A stretch of 64,000 nucleotides of DNA from an uncultured Desulfobacter sp. GTDB lineage: Bacteria; Desulfobacterota; Desulfobacteria; Desulfobacterales; Desulfobacteraceae. The position numbers and the translations under genes are program-made. The stretch spans positions 5,434,501 through 5,498,500 of the forward strand of contig NZ_OY762229.1 in assembly GCF_963665355.1 (NCBI RefSeq). Direction: 5' to 3'. Shown one piece after another: positions 1-8,217 of this stretch. Positions within the stretch are counted from its first letter, which is position 1. The number at the start of each line of letters is the position of its first letter. Below the pieces are notes generated by a model. That model was not told the origin of the DNA and ran no database searches. It saw only the letters and a list, made by a program, of their open reading frames with translations.

Positions 1-372
1 GGACCGATGTTCGCATTTTCGGCCTACCTGGGATCGGTATTATCACAGGGAAACGCCACCTGGCTCATGGCGGCTACGGCATTGATTTTTATGTTTCTCC
101 CGGGATTCCTGCTGGTCACCGGGGTTTTGCCTCTCTGGCGAGCCGTTTCACACAATCCCGCTGCAGGACGCGCCATTGCAGGGGTAAACGCGGCCGTGGT
201 GGGTTTGCTGGGGGCCGCATTGTATAATCCGATTTTTTTATCAGGGATAACTGTGTCAAGTGACTTGGCCATCGCCGTTGTCGCATTCGGGCTGCTCGCC
301 ATAGGCAGGCTGACACCCATAGCCGTGGTGGCATGGTGTGTGGTGGCCTGTATTGCGCGATTATGGTTTTAG
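1..372 (+). CDS. chrA: Chromate transporter (ChrA/CHR family), 3' part only
   Basis: This is the C-terminal part of an inner-membrane chromate (anion) transporter. The reading frame is open from the first base, so the gene starts upstream of the window, and the ATG at base 7 is internal. The visible part opens with the family's GP-x-F-x-F-x-AYLG segment. Several hydrophobic membrane segments follow (for example FMFLPGFLLV and the run around AVVGLLGAALYNP), with the characteristic YNPIF motif after the membrane helix. It ends four bases inside the convergent YkgJ-type gene. CHR proteins export chromate or take up sulfate-like anions. Which anion is moved here cannot be read from the fragment. 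The family call rests on the conserved motifs and is fairly firm. Confidence 0.8.
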   Translation, partial: GPMFAFSAYLGSVLSQGNATWLMAATALIFMFLPGFLLVTGVLPLWRAVSHNPAAGRAIAGVNAAVVGLLGAALYNPIFLSGITVSSDLAIAVVAFGLLAIGRLTPIAVVAWCVVACIARLWF

Positions 373-1076
373 CCTTTACTTTCACTCTTTCGGATCATGC
401 GTCCAAGTGATTGAACAATATTTTGGGTCTTTTCAATGTGCTCGGGGGGAATCATCAGCGCCGGAATTGATAAATTTTCTACAAATCTTAAATTTATTTC
501 TTTCCTCTGAAATCCGTTGCAGTCCAAGTAAAAATTTCCAGCATGGTCCAGCAGATCAAGGAAGTTTCCGTATACACCGCCTGCATCCAGATGTTCCACA
601 AACTGCATGAAAACGGTTGTGATGGTTAATGCAAGCAAAGGCATATCTGCCTGCCCTGACTGACGGCAGGGTGTTGTGGACATCATCACCCTGCACCCTA
701 AAGGCCGGACAGGATAGATGGTACAAATCCCATTCTCAAGCAAAGGACAGGTTCCCCAGGACGGATCATTTTCCTGCTCGTCTTCATCCCGGCCCTCCAT
801 GCAGGCCAGTGCAAATCCGTTGGTGGTTTGAAGAGGCCGAAACCTTCGGGTGTGCCCGGCACCTGTCAACCGGGCGCGGACAGCATCCCATGCACCGCCG
901 GTCAGTCGGTCCCGGATATAGGCAATCTCAAGGCCTGTAGCAGTGACATTACAGGTGCAGCAGTCGGAACACCGTTTTGCACAGGCAACGGAAAACCCGG
1001 CCATGGCCGTGTCAAACAGGGTATAGATCTCCTCAAGGATGTTAACAGCGTTATTCATGTCTGCCAAGGATGTCAT
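369..1076 (-). CDS. YkgJ-family cysteine cluster protein
   Basis: The protein has 235 residues and a cysteine-rich N-terminal half typical of the YkgJ/UPF0153 family, thought to bind zinc or an iron-sulfur cluster. The first cluster is C-x3-CSDCCTC near residues 33-42. A second set is C-P-L-L-E-N-G-x-C followed by YPVRPLGCR, the family signature (positions about 110-128). The C-terminal part has no recognisable domain. No signal peptide is evident, so it is probably cytoplasmic. It converges with the chromate transporter gene, overlapping by four bases. No clear ribosome-binding site separates the first ATG from the Met six codons later, so the start is uncertain by 18 bases. The true biochemical role of this family is not known. 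Confidence 0.75.
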   Translation of the reverse strand: MTSLADMNNAVNILEEIYTLFDTAMAGFSVACAKRCSDCCTCNVTATGLEIAYIRDRLTGGAWDAVRARLTGAGHTRRFRPLQTTNGFALACMEGRDEDEQENDPSWGTCPLLENGICTIYPVRPLGCRVMMSTTPCRQSGQADMPLLALTITTVFMQFVEHLDAGGVYGNFLDLLDHAGNFYLDCNGFQRKEINLRFVENLSIPALMIPPEHIEKTQNIVQSLGRMIRKSESKG

Positions 1077-1274
1077 GGGTTATTGTAATCAACTAGTTAA
1101 GCTTAAACAAAATAGTTGTTCCTCCAATATCATCGGAGTATAGTGAAGTCAACTGTGATGGCGGATAACTGCACCTGACAAACAAAAACGTATCCATCAT
1201 CTCCAGGTATTTTACAGTAAGCAAGTTTAAATAATTTTAGACCGCCTGCCTGTATCATGCGTTGGTGGCGTTAA

Positions 1275-1610
1275 AATCCTTATTTTGAACAAAAGGCTGT
1301 CTGTTATATCGTGCACAATACAGATACATTGTCCCTGGCGGAGACCCAAAGAATTGCGCACCAGCTTGAAGTGCTTGATATAAATATTTCCGGACTGTTT
1401 TGCAACCACCGGATCCCGGATGAAAAGGGCCAGAAAAACTCAAACCCCGCACTTTCATGGCCCCGTCTGATGGACCTTCCCTACGCCCCTTATCCTTTGG
1501 TGGGACTTGACGCCCTGACACGGTTCATCGATGAATTCCGTATAGACCTTGCTGGGGTACTTCGAAAATCAATTACTCACCGACTCTGTCGATATCCAGA
1601 CCAATCATAA
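1275..1610 (+). pseudogene. Remnant of an ArsA/GET3-type ATPase
   Basis: The open frame runs from 1275 (in-frame stop at 1272) to 1610, with only an internal GTG at 1311 as a possible start. Its centre reads LSLAETQRIAHQLEVLDINISGLF, matching the ArsA/GET3 segment in which a 'leSLYETERL' helix is followed by a 'gIdv...iVN' strand. The later stretch LPYAPYPLVGLDAL resembles the 'P..p.EvrGlelL' end of the ATPase core. The N-terminal P-loop domain is absent, there is no start codon with a ribosome-binding site, and the tail runs into the 3' end of the opposite-strand gene at 1573-1857. The simplest reading is a decayed fragment of an arsenite-pump or tail-anchored-protein-targeting ATPase. Functional expression is unlikely. 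Confidence 0.5.
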
Positions 1611-1857
1611 AGTGATCTTTAAATCCTATGGGTGTACCGTCAAGAATATATTTGATGCGAGTGGTTTTATGAACTGCGGGAATGGTCTTATCCTGGTAAT
1701 GGAAAATCATGGGAACAAGGTCACCACTTCTAAGCGTCTGCAACGCCGTTGAATTTTTTGTCACCAGAGCGAAAAATGGCTCTGATTCATTTTCCCTCAA
1801 TTTAAACTGATAGTATATGCCCGGATTACCCAGTTGGAACTCCGCACTAAAATACAT
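1573..1857 (-). CDS. Small protein of unknown function
   Basis: This 94-residue protein is called from the ATG at 1857, because AGGAGG lies five bases upstream of it; the frame could begin 24 bases earlier at a GTG without a good site. The sequence begins MYFSAEFQLG and alternates charged and beta-prone stretches, ending GLDIDRVGE. No cysteines, membrane segments or signal peptide are seen. The predominance of beta-strand pattern and the '-D.TPIGFKDHFMIGLDI' ending vaguely recall PilZ-like barrels, but the RxxxR and D/NxSxxG c-di-GMP motifs are missing, so I do not assign it. Its 3' end overlaps the ATPase remnant on the other strand. The good ribosome-binding site is the main support that it is real. 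Confidence 0.5.
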   Translation of the reverse strand: MYFSAEFQLGNPGIYYQFKLRENESEPFFALVTKNSTALQTLRSGDLVPMIFHYQDKTIPAVHKTTRIKYILDGTPIGFKDHFMIGLDIDRVGE

Positions 1858-2228
1858 ATTGCCCTCCTGTTTCACCTTCACTGATCAACGACCTCCTTTC
1901 GAATGCATAGAGAACACAATTTTTTTAAATGTAACAGGAATTAACGGCAACTTATGTGCCAGTCCGTCCCCCAACTTAGTAAAAAGCAAATAATCCGGCA
2001 GATCCCAAAGTTTTCTTCGGAATACAGCCGGACTGAATCTGCGATTTCCAAACACCAGGTATCGGGTCATCAGAAATGACGTTAAAGTTATGAAACTTTT
2101 ATTAGTACGCCACAAATCACCCGGGCATTAAATTAAATCAGAAAGGCAAGATGCAAAATTGGTAACTTTGAAAAGCAAATTTTGTAACTCCCATCTCTTC
2201 AGCACCTGAAAGAAAATCCGTTCTGGTA
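1858..2228. other. Intergenic stretch with no supported gene
   Basis: These 371 bases separate the small protein gene from the end of glrR. The only frame of any length is complement(1885..2115), 76 codons encoding a basic peptide with no recognisable motif and no convincing ribosome-binding site. It may be a relic of a longer gene. A short imperfect inverted repeat (CAAAATT ... AATTTTG) lies around 2155-2186, but it lacks a T-run and is too weak to call a terminator. Confidence 0.4.
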
Positions 2229-3590
2229 CTATTTATATTGTATAGGGTCGATGTCATACTTTCTAACCTTGTAATGCATAGCCCGCTTGCTGATGCCTAA
2301 AAGATCCGCTGCATTTTTCTGAACCCCCCTTGTTTTTTTCAGGGCCCTTATAATGGTATCTTTTTCACTCTGCTCAATGGAAAAAGCTTGGGACTCGGGC
2401 AGATCGGCGGTCAGCACTGCATTTTCCCTGATACCTTCAACCTGGAGATCCCATGGTTCAATGACCTGATCGCGGCACAGAATCGCCCCGGCTTCAATGG
2501 TGTTTTTCAGTTCCCGGACATTGCCGGGCCAGGTATGTTCTTCCAGTACTTTTACAGTGGCATCAGAAATACGTAACCGGTCAAGGCCATGAGCCTGGGC
2601 ATAGCTGTCGGCAAAGAAATTGGCCAAGGCAGAAATATCTTCTTTTCGATCCCGCAAAGGGGGAATCGTCAGGGTGAGTCCTTTGAGCCGGTAATACAGA
2701 TCCTGACGGAAACTTCCCTCTTCAATGGCCTGGGAAAGATCAGCGTTGGTCGCGGCAATGACCCTGCAGTTCACAGACGTCTCTTTTACCGCACCCACCT
2801 GGCGAATTTTTTTATCCTCCAGAAATCTTAACAGGCGGCATTGCATATCATGGGAGATATTCCCGATTTCATCCAGAAAAAGGGTACCGGTATCCGCGAC
2901 CTGGATAAGCCCGACCTTGTCTTTGACGGCATGGGTAAACGCCCCTTTCAGATGGCCGAACAACTCACTTTCAAGAATACCCGCCGGTGTTGACCCGCAG
3001 TCCACCACCATGTAGGGCTGTTTTCTTCTGGGACTGTTTTTGTGGATGCATCCGGCAATTCGTTCTTTCCCCACCCCGCTTTCCCCGAGAATAAGCACGT
3101 TGACCTGGGTGTCAGCCACTTTTTTCACCATGGAATAAAGGTGCTTCATGGCAGCAGATTTTCCCCAGTAGAACCCGGCCTCAAAGGGCGGCATGGATCC
3201 GGCTCCGGAGCCTGCTTGCGTACTGGCCATCATGGAATTGATTTTCTTAATCAGTTCCAAACCGTCAAAGGGCTTGGAAATATAATCGGTTGCGCCAAGT
3301 TTAATGGCGTCCACAGCATCGGGTATAGTGCCGTAGGCCGTCAGAAAAATCACAGGCAGATCCGGCAGGGACTTACGGATATCCGTAAACAGTTCCATGC
3401 CGCTTTTTCCCGGCATTTTTATATCTGAAACCAGAAGATCTATGCCTTTCTGGGCTTTGAGTATCTGCTCGGCACCTGCCGCATCCCTTGCCTTCAACAC
3501 CTTGAAGTTGGATGCGGACAACCTTGCGTCCAAAACCTCAAGGATACTGGGGTCATCGTCAACAATGAGTATTTTATGTGCGGTAGTCAC
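2229..3590 (-). CDS. glrR: Sigma-54-dependent response regulator, GlrR/QseF type
   Basis: The 453 residues are arranged as receiver (1-120), sigma-54 AAA+ (about 140-375) and a C-terminal Fis-type helix-turn-helix (about 410-450). The phospho-acceptor is D56 (VSDIKMP). Walker A is GESGVGKE (169-176) and Walker B LFLDE (237-241). The sigma-54 contact loop reads GAFTHA (216-221) instead of the canonical GAFTGA. The start overlaps the stop of the lipoprotein gene by four bases, indicating translational coupling. The order kinase-lipoprotein-regulator on one strand is that of glrK-qseG-glrR (qseE-qseG-qseF) of enterobacteria, so this protein should be phosphorylated by the kinase at 4340-5818 and activate sigma-54 promoters. 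Its targets are not visible here. Confidence 0.85.
   Translation of the reverse strand: MTTAHKILIVDDDPSILEVLDARLSASNFKVLKARDAAGAEQILKAQKGIDLLVSDIKMPGKSGMELFTDIRKSLPDLPVIFLTAYGTIPDAVDAIKLGATDYISKPFDGLELIKKINSMMASTQAGSGAGSMPPFEAGFYWGKSAAMKHLYSMVKKVADTQVNVLILGESGVGKERIAGCIHKNSPRRKQPYMVVDCGSTPAGILESELFGHLKGAFTHAVKDKVGLIQVADTGTLFLDEIGNISHDMQCRLLRFLEDKKIRQVGAVKETSVNCRVIAATNADLSQAIEEGSFRQDLYYRLKGLTLTIPPLRDRKEDISALANFFADSYAQAHGLDRLRISDATVKVLEEHTWPGNVRELKNTIEAGAILCRDQVIEPWDLQVEGIRENAVLTADLPESQAFSIEQSEKDTIIRALKKTRGVQKNAADLLGISKRAMHYKVRKYDIDPIQYK
2928..2945 (-). other. Variant sigma-54 contact loop (GAFTHA) codons in glrR
   Basis: These codons read G-A-F-T-H-A where almost all sigma-54 activators have GAFTGA. 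The fifth position is His220. The Phe and Thr that touch sigma-54 are kept, so activity is probably retained, but this loop normally tolerates few changes. Confidence 0.7.
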
Positions 3591-4315
3591 TGGGTCTCCC
3601 TTTGCTCCTGCCGTTCCTTATCAATTTTTTCAAGCACCGTGATCTGGTACAAAAGATCAGTTATCTGTGCCATATAGCCTATATTCTGCTTTTCCAAGGC
3701 TGCTATTCTCGGCCCAAGGGAATCAATCTTTTCCTGCATGCCGACACGCTCTTTTTTATACACTTCCTGCTTGGCATAAAGATCATTGAGCTTTTGCAGA
3801 AGACCTGACCGCTCGGATGCAAGCAAAGCCATACCATGGGCCAGGGCTTTCTCGATCATTCCCGGATGCATTGTGGCCCATATATTCTGCCAGATTTCCA
3901 GCCCGGCCGGACCCTGTTCCATGCCCTGGGGAATCCGGCAAGACAATTGTAAGGGTAAAAGCAAAAGCTGCGCCACGGCATTTCTAAAATCCTGGGCATT
4001 TTCGGCAAGGATCATGTCAAGACAAACATTTCCATACAGGCCGGCCGCCTGAAGTTTTGAATCATCTTTCCTCAAAGCAAGTTGTGAAAAAATCTTTCGG
4101 GACAAGGTATACTCTCTGTTTAAATAGGCTTGTTGGCCCTGCGTGATCATGGGATCCCGGCAGATTACAGTGCAGGGGGATATCGAACTGCACCCGGTGA
4201 GAATGATCCCTGTAAACCCCATAAAAACCAGCCCTCTGTAAAAAAAATGAAACCGCCTGAAAGTCCTTCCCATGAGCAAATGCGGAAAAAAATCAAATAT
4301 CCATGAAACACGCAT
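3587..4315 (-). CDS. qseG: QseG-like lipoprotein of the two-component operon
   Basis: This is a predicted lipoprotein encoded between the sensor kinase and the sigma-54 regulator, the position of qseG in qseE-qseG-qseF. A hydrophobic run (RGLVFMGFTGIIL) ends in the lipobox LTGC, and the next residues are SSISPC. I chose the ATG at 4315 because AAGGA stands seven bases upstream. Reading starts seven codons earlier or fourteen codons later are also possible, and the later one would give a more usual signal-peptide length. The mature part is helical, and its last third is a coiled coil (about LLQKLNDLYAKQEVYKKERV onward), which fits an envelope protein that touches the kinase's periplasmic domain. 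Identification rests mainly on context plus the lipobox. Sequence identity to enteric QseG looks low. Confidence 0.6.
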   Translation of the reverse strand: MRVSWIFDFFPHLLMGRTFRRFHFFYRGLVFMGFTGIILTGCSSISPCTVICRDPMITQGQQAYLNREYTLSRKIFSQLALRKDDSKLQAAGLYGNVCLDMILAENAQDFRNAVAQLLLLPLQLSCRIPQGMEQGPAGLEIWQNIWATMHPGMIEKALAHGMALLASERSGLLQKLNDLYAKQEVYKKERVGMQEKIDSLGPRIAALEKQNIGYMAQITDLLYQITVLEKIDKERQEQRETQ

Positions 4316-4339
4316 ATAAAAATCCTTAAGGCTCATATA

Positions 4340-5818
4340 TTAAACCACCGGTAACGTAAAGGAAAAGGTACACCCGATATCCGGCTTGTTCTCCACAAAA
4401 ATTTCTCCACCATTGGCCTGGATGATCCGCCGGGCAATACTTAAACCAAGGCCTACGCCGTTCATGTGTTTTCGTACCTCCTTGGCCCGGTAGTATTTTT
4501 TAAATATCAGACTTTTTTTATCTTCGGGAATACCGGGTCCTTCATCACTGATATCACATGTCACAAAATGCTTTCCCGGCCCCCGGGTTAACCGGATATC
4601 CACCCGGCTGTTGTCCGGTGAAAATTTCAGCGCATTATCCAGAATATTTATTATGACCTGCATGATCTCCTGTTCATTGCCCTGGGCCATGGGAGCTTGG
4701 GCAAGGGCAATGAACTCTGTTCGGATTCCCCGGGCTTTTGCCGTAGGTGTGATGCTTAAAATGGCGGAATGTACAAGCTGGTTGGGATCAAAGGGGGCCA
4801 CCTGTCTTTTCTTGGTTCCTGAAACCAGAACCGAAGTATCAAGCAGGTGGTTCAAAAGGCTTGTGATCCGGACAATCTCATTGGCGGCAATGTTTAAAAA
4901 TTTTTTTTGTTTATCATTTATCGGACCAAGAACCTCTTCGGTCATCATGTTCACAGATTCCCGGATGGAAGATAATGGACTTCTGATTTCATGGCTTAAA
5001 GTGGCAATAAAGTCAGAACGAATCTCGTCATCGGCTTTGAGCTGACGGTTCATGTTATTGAATGCCGCAGCAAGCTCTCCGAATTCATCTTTAGAAGTAA
5101 TATCCATCTCATAGGTATAGTTATCATCAGAAACCCGTTTAAGGCCGGATTTCAGTTTATTTAAGGGAACAATGATGGATCTGGAAATAAACAAAACTCC
5201 CATAATACCCATTAATATTGAAATACCAAATCCGACCATACCGTTTTTCACCACCTGTCGGCTTAAACGGTTGATCAGAATCAATAACTCTTCAATTCTG
5301 TCTTCATTGTCCTTTCTGGCCGCCCCAATGGCGGCCGTCCACTGGTCCATCACATCTGGGTCAATCCAGATATAGTCCCCACCCATAGCCTGCTCCATGG
5401 ATACGCCGGACTGGACATACCCGCCAAAGTTCCGGTCAATGTCACGCCAGTATCCTGCTGAAGATCCTTGTCCTGAATCAAGGGTTATGATCTTTACAAG
5501 GGCCTTCTGATAATTACGCCGGGCTGTTTCAAAATAATTCCAATACACATCTTTTTTCAGCAATTTCAATTTCTTGATATTGGCATCCATATCAAGAAGG
5601 CTGTTTTTGACATCATTGGACAATACCGAGATCTGGTTGCTGATGCCGACAATACGGCCAGAGGCACCGGACATCTCCTTGACCTTTATGAACAAGCCGT
5701 AAACGGTACCATAAAATATGAAAATGAAAAAAAAGAGAAAAATAAAAAGTTTTTTTGAAATACCTGGTGTCATTGGCATGTTGTTATCATCTGCAAGGGT
5801 GAAAATTTTTATTAACAT
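4340..5818 (-). CDS. glrK: Membrane sensor histidine kinase, GlrK/QseE type
   Basis: The 492 residues comprise a first membrane helix (about 18-42), a periplasmic helical domain of roughly 150 residues, a second membrane helix (about 190-215), a HAMP linker, a HisKA dimerisation domain and a HATPase_c domain. The phosphorylated residue is H276 in the SHEIRSP motif. The N box (NILDNALKFSP), the DEGPG motif and the GLGLSIARR motif are all intact, so the kinase should be active. It is the first gene of a three-gene minus-strand operon with the lipoprotein and the GlrR-type regulator. The ATG at 5818 has no clear ribosome-binding site; a Met 14 codons in is an alternative. In enterobacteria the homologous kinase senses envelope stress or host signals. 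The ligand here is unknown. Confidence 0.82.
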   Translation of the reverse strand: MLIKIFTLADDNNMPMTPGISKKLFIFLFFFIFIFYGTVYGLFIKVKEMSGASGRIVGISNQISVLSNDVKNSLLDMDANIKKLKLLKKDVYWNYFETARRNYQKALVKIITLDSGQGSSAGYWRDIDRNFGGYVQSGVSMEQAMGGDYIWIDPDVMDQWTAAIGAARKDNEDRIEELLILINRLSRQVVKNGMVGFGISILMGIMGVLFISRSIIVPLNKLKSGLKRVSDDNYTYEMDITSKDEFGELAAAFNNMNRQLKADDEIRSDFIATLSHEIRSPLSSIRESVNMMTEEVLGPINDKQKKFLNIAANEIVRITSLLNHLLDTSVLVSGTKKRQVAPFDPNQLVHSAILSITPTAKARGIRTEFIALAQAPMAQGNEQEIMQVIINILDNALKFSPDNSRVDIRLTRGPGKHFVTCDISDEGPGIPEDKKSLIFKKYYRAKEVRKHMNGVGLGLSIARRIIQANGGEIFVENKPDIGCTFSFTLPVV

Positions 5819-5977
5819 GCCTGGACAGTTAAGTCAAATTCCAGGAGAAACCAGCATTTTGGCACCATCTAAACAAAACCGAGCCCCCCAAAATTGACAA
5901 AGCTCACCTGTATTGAATTTCCATGGCAGATACCTTATCTTTGAATTTACACTTATTAATGGGAAAAGGAGAGCGTA

Positions 5978-7123
5978 ATGGGGGCTGATGTATTTTTCAT
6001 AGATATGACCGCAACATCAAAAGAGAGCTTTCCAGCTAAGCTGGAACGACTGGTCAACACGGCAGGCCTTCATTCTGTTCTGGACAAAAACGACCTGACG
6101 GCGGTAAAGGTGCATTTTGGTGAAAAGGGAAATACCGCCTATATCCGTCCGGTTCTTGTACGCAAAATTATCCGGGCTATCAGAAAAGCTGATGCCACAC
6201 CATTTCTCACCGATGCCAACACCCTGTATGTGGGAACCCGCTCTGATGCCGTATCCCATATCAAAACTGCTGTGGAGAACGGATTTTCCTATTCAACCAT
6301 GGATGCCGCGCCGGTGATCATTGCCGACGGCCTGTTCGGAAAAAGTGAAACAGCCGTAAAGGTGGACCTGACACATAATAAAGAAGTGTTTATCGGTTCA
6401 GAGATTGTAAATGCCAATGCTCTTGTGGCATTGGCCCATTTCAAGGGACATGAACTGTCGGGCTTTGGCGGCACCCTTAAAAATCTGGGGATGGGATGTG
6501 CATCACGCCGGGGCAAGCTGGACCAGCATTCCAATGTAAGCCCTAAAATTAAACGAAAAACCTGCATCGGCTGCAGCCAGTGTGCCCGGCACTGCCCGGG
6601 CCAGGCCATAACCATTCAGGATAAAAAGGCATACATTGACAAAGCGTCCTGCATCGGGTGTGCCGAATGCATTGTGCGCTGTCCCACCCAGTCCATCAGC
6701 ATCAACTGGAACCAGGATGTTCCGGTTTTTCTTGAAAAGATGATGGAATATACCGCTGGTGTCCTCAAAGACAAGGCAGGCAAATGCCTGTTTGTCAACT
6801 TTATCACCAACGTATCTCCCAAATGTGACTGCCTGCCCTATGCCGAATCTCCCATCTGCAACGATATCGGTGTGGTGGCATCCCGGGATCCTGTGGCCAT
6901 TGACCAGGCCTGTGCAGACCTTGTCAACCAGGCCCAGGGCCTTGCATCTTCAGCGCTGGCCACCCACCTGGCCCCGGGGGAGGACAAGTTCAAAGGACTT
7001 TATCCGAACATAGACTGGGAACACCAGCTTGCGTATGCCCAGGACATCGGCCTGGGTTCACGGCAGTACAATCTGGTCAAACTTGACACCCTGGCGTATA
7101 AAAACCCCGGGACCCACGGGTAG
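5978..7123 (+). CDS. DUF362 domain protein with two [4Fe-4S] ferredoxin motifs
   Basis: The protein has 381 residues. Residues 1-180 carry the DUF362 domain (KVHFGEKGN near 44-52, HFKGHELSGFGG near 154-165). Two classic ferredoxin clusters follow: C196-x2-C199-x2-C202-x3-C206-P and C225-x2-C228-x2-C231-x3-C235-P. A C-terminal part contains a further C-D-C and the VASRDPVAIDQACADL motif typical of the family. The start has AAGGAGAG seven bases upstream. Such proteins are common in anaerobes and are presumed to carry low-potential electrons, but no reaction has been fixed for them. It is followed two bases later by the DnaJ-domain gene, so the two are probably co-transcribed. The annotation of the domains is firm, the role is not. 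Confidence 0.88.
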   Translation: MGADVFFIDMTATSKESFPAKLERLVNTAGLHSVLDKNDLTAVKVHFGEKGNTAYIRPVLVRKIIRAIRKADATPFLTDANTLYVGTRSDAVSHIKTAVENGFSYSTMDAAPVIIADGLFGKSETAVKVDLTHNKEVFIGSEIVNANALVALAHFKGHELSGFGGTLKNLGMGCASRRGKLDQHSNVSPKIKRKTCIGCSQCARHCPGQAITIQDKKAYIDKASCIGCAECIVRCPTQSISINWNQDVPVFLEKMMEYTAGVLKDKAGKCLFVNFITNVSPKCDCLPYAESPICNDIGVVASRDPVAIDQACADLVNQAQGLASSALATHLAPGEDKFKGLYPNIDWEHQLAYAQDIGLGSRQYNLVKLDTLAYKNPGTHG

Positions 7124-7125
7124 CC

Positions 7126-8127
7126 ATGTATCTTGCAAAAATAAAAAAAGACAGGCAGATCACCTATGTCCTGCGGGAATCAGTCAGGCAGGGCGAACAG
7201 ATGGTGGCCCGGGACATCTTTGATTTAGGCCCCTGCCCCGGTGCCTGGATTGATTACCCCGGTGGCAATGCCTGGTATTTGAGCCCGGATCTGGAGTCAA
7301 AAATTTCAAGTCTGGCCGGAACCTTTGACAGCGCACAGCTCGAAGACCTGTTCTGGCCTTTTATCCGACCCGCCATCCGAAGGGCCACCCAGACGTTCAG
7401 ACAGCGCTCTGATAGAAAGTACTCACCCATGACAATGGCTCAAAAACAGACCATCGCAAGACAGGTCCACGCCTTTGACAAACGCCGGGCTCACTTTCTC
7501 AAATTCGGCAATATGGACCAGGGTCCAATGGTGAATATGCCGGCGGTGATTTTCAGGCAGCTGCATGACAAGTCCCGGGATGAGATTGAGCAGTATTTCA
7601 TGGACCAGGAAAATCTTTTAAGAAAAAAAGAGCTGAAATCCTATGTATACACAGCGCTTGACCTCCATCGTTTTTTCCAGGGATTCATGGCCAAGCACAT
7701 GCCCCATGCCCTGGACCAGGAGAAGGTGGAGTCATTTTTTATCCAGGAGCTATGTCTTCTGAACAAGGAGCTTTTCGGGCTGACCAGCAGGCTTCATGAG
7801 TACCTGGTCCGGTATGCGGTTATGTTCTTTGATCACACTTACGGGGATTCGGTGCTGCTGGATGATATGGTCAAAGATTTCCAGTTCCGCCAGAGAAGCC
7901 GGTGGTCCAAGCCACCCGGCGCATCCCGGCAGCTTAAACTCTCCCGGGCGTTTGAAATTTTCAATCTCACGGCCAAAGCCCTTGAATCCATGAGCAAAAA
8001 AGACCTGACCCGGGTGTTCAGGCGCCTGGCCAGACAGCATCATCCCGACAGAGGCGGCAGCCACGACAGGTTTGTGGAGCTGAACAACGCCTACCAGGCC
8101 CTGCTTGAAAGGATTTCGGACAAATGA
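7126..8127 (+). CDS. Protein with C-terminal DnaJ (J) domain
   Basis: Of 333 residues, only the last 60 are recognisable: a J-domain whose central HPD triplet is H306-P307-D308 (RQHHPDRGG). The J-domain stimulates the ATPase of Hsp70/DnaK. The rest lacks the Gly/Phe region and zinc centre of true DnaJ, so this is a class C J-protein that probably brings DnaK to one particular client. The N-terminal 270 residues are mostly helical without membrane segments. The start codon lies two bases after the stop of the DUF362 gene, suggesting translational coupling and perhaps a role with that iron-sulfur protein. That link is inferred from position only. The gene ends eight bases before the 9-bp target duplication of the inserted element. 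Confidence 0.75.
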   Translation: MYLAKIKKDRQITYVLRESVRQGEQMVARDIFDLGPCPGAWIDYPGGNAWYLSPDLESKISSLAGTFDSAQLEDLFWPFIRPAIRRATQTFRQRSDRKYSPMTMAQKQTIARQVHAFDKRRAHFLKFGNMDQGPMVNMPAVIFRQLHDKSRDEIEQYFMDQENLLRKKELKSYVYTALDLHRFFQGFMAKHMPHALDQEKVESFFIQELCLLNKELFGLTSRLHEYLVRYAVMFFDHTYGDSVLLDDMVKDFQFRQRSRWSKPPGASRQLKLSRAFEIFNLTAKALESMSKKDLTRVFRRLARQHHPDRGGSHDRFVELNNAYQALLERISDK

Positions 8128-8135
8128 TCATCCCG

Positions 8136-8144
8136 GAATTGATT
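8136..8144. repeat. Left 9-bp target duplication of the outer insertion element
   Basis: GAATTGATT directly precedes the left terminal repeat. The identical nine bases occur at 13238-13246 directly after the right terminal repeat. Confidence 0.85.
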
Positions 8145-8161
8145 CAGCAATTCTAAATTTG
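8145..8161 (+). repeat. Left terminal inverted repeat of the outer element
   Basis: CAGCAATTCTAAATTTG. Its exact reverse complement stands at 13221-13237. The match stops at base 18. Confidence 0.85.
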
Positions 8162-8217
8162 GTGGATCATTTAAAGAATGTAAACAAACGATTCATTTTC
8201 TGATAATCCTATGACTC

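Noticed and set aside
1885..2115. 76-codon frame on the minus strand upstream of the small protein gene
   Set aside because: No motif and no convincing ribosome-binding site. It is recorded only as part of the intergenic stretch.
5894..5916. TTGACA box before the DUF362 gene as a promoter
   Set aside because: No -10 box at 16-18 bases; TATTGA is only 11 bases away.
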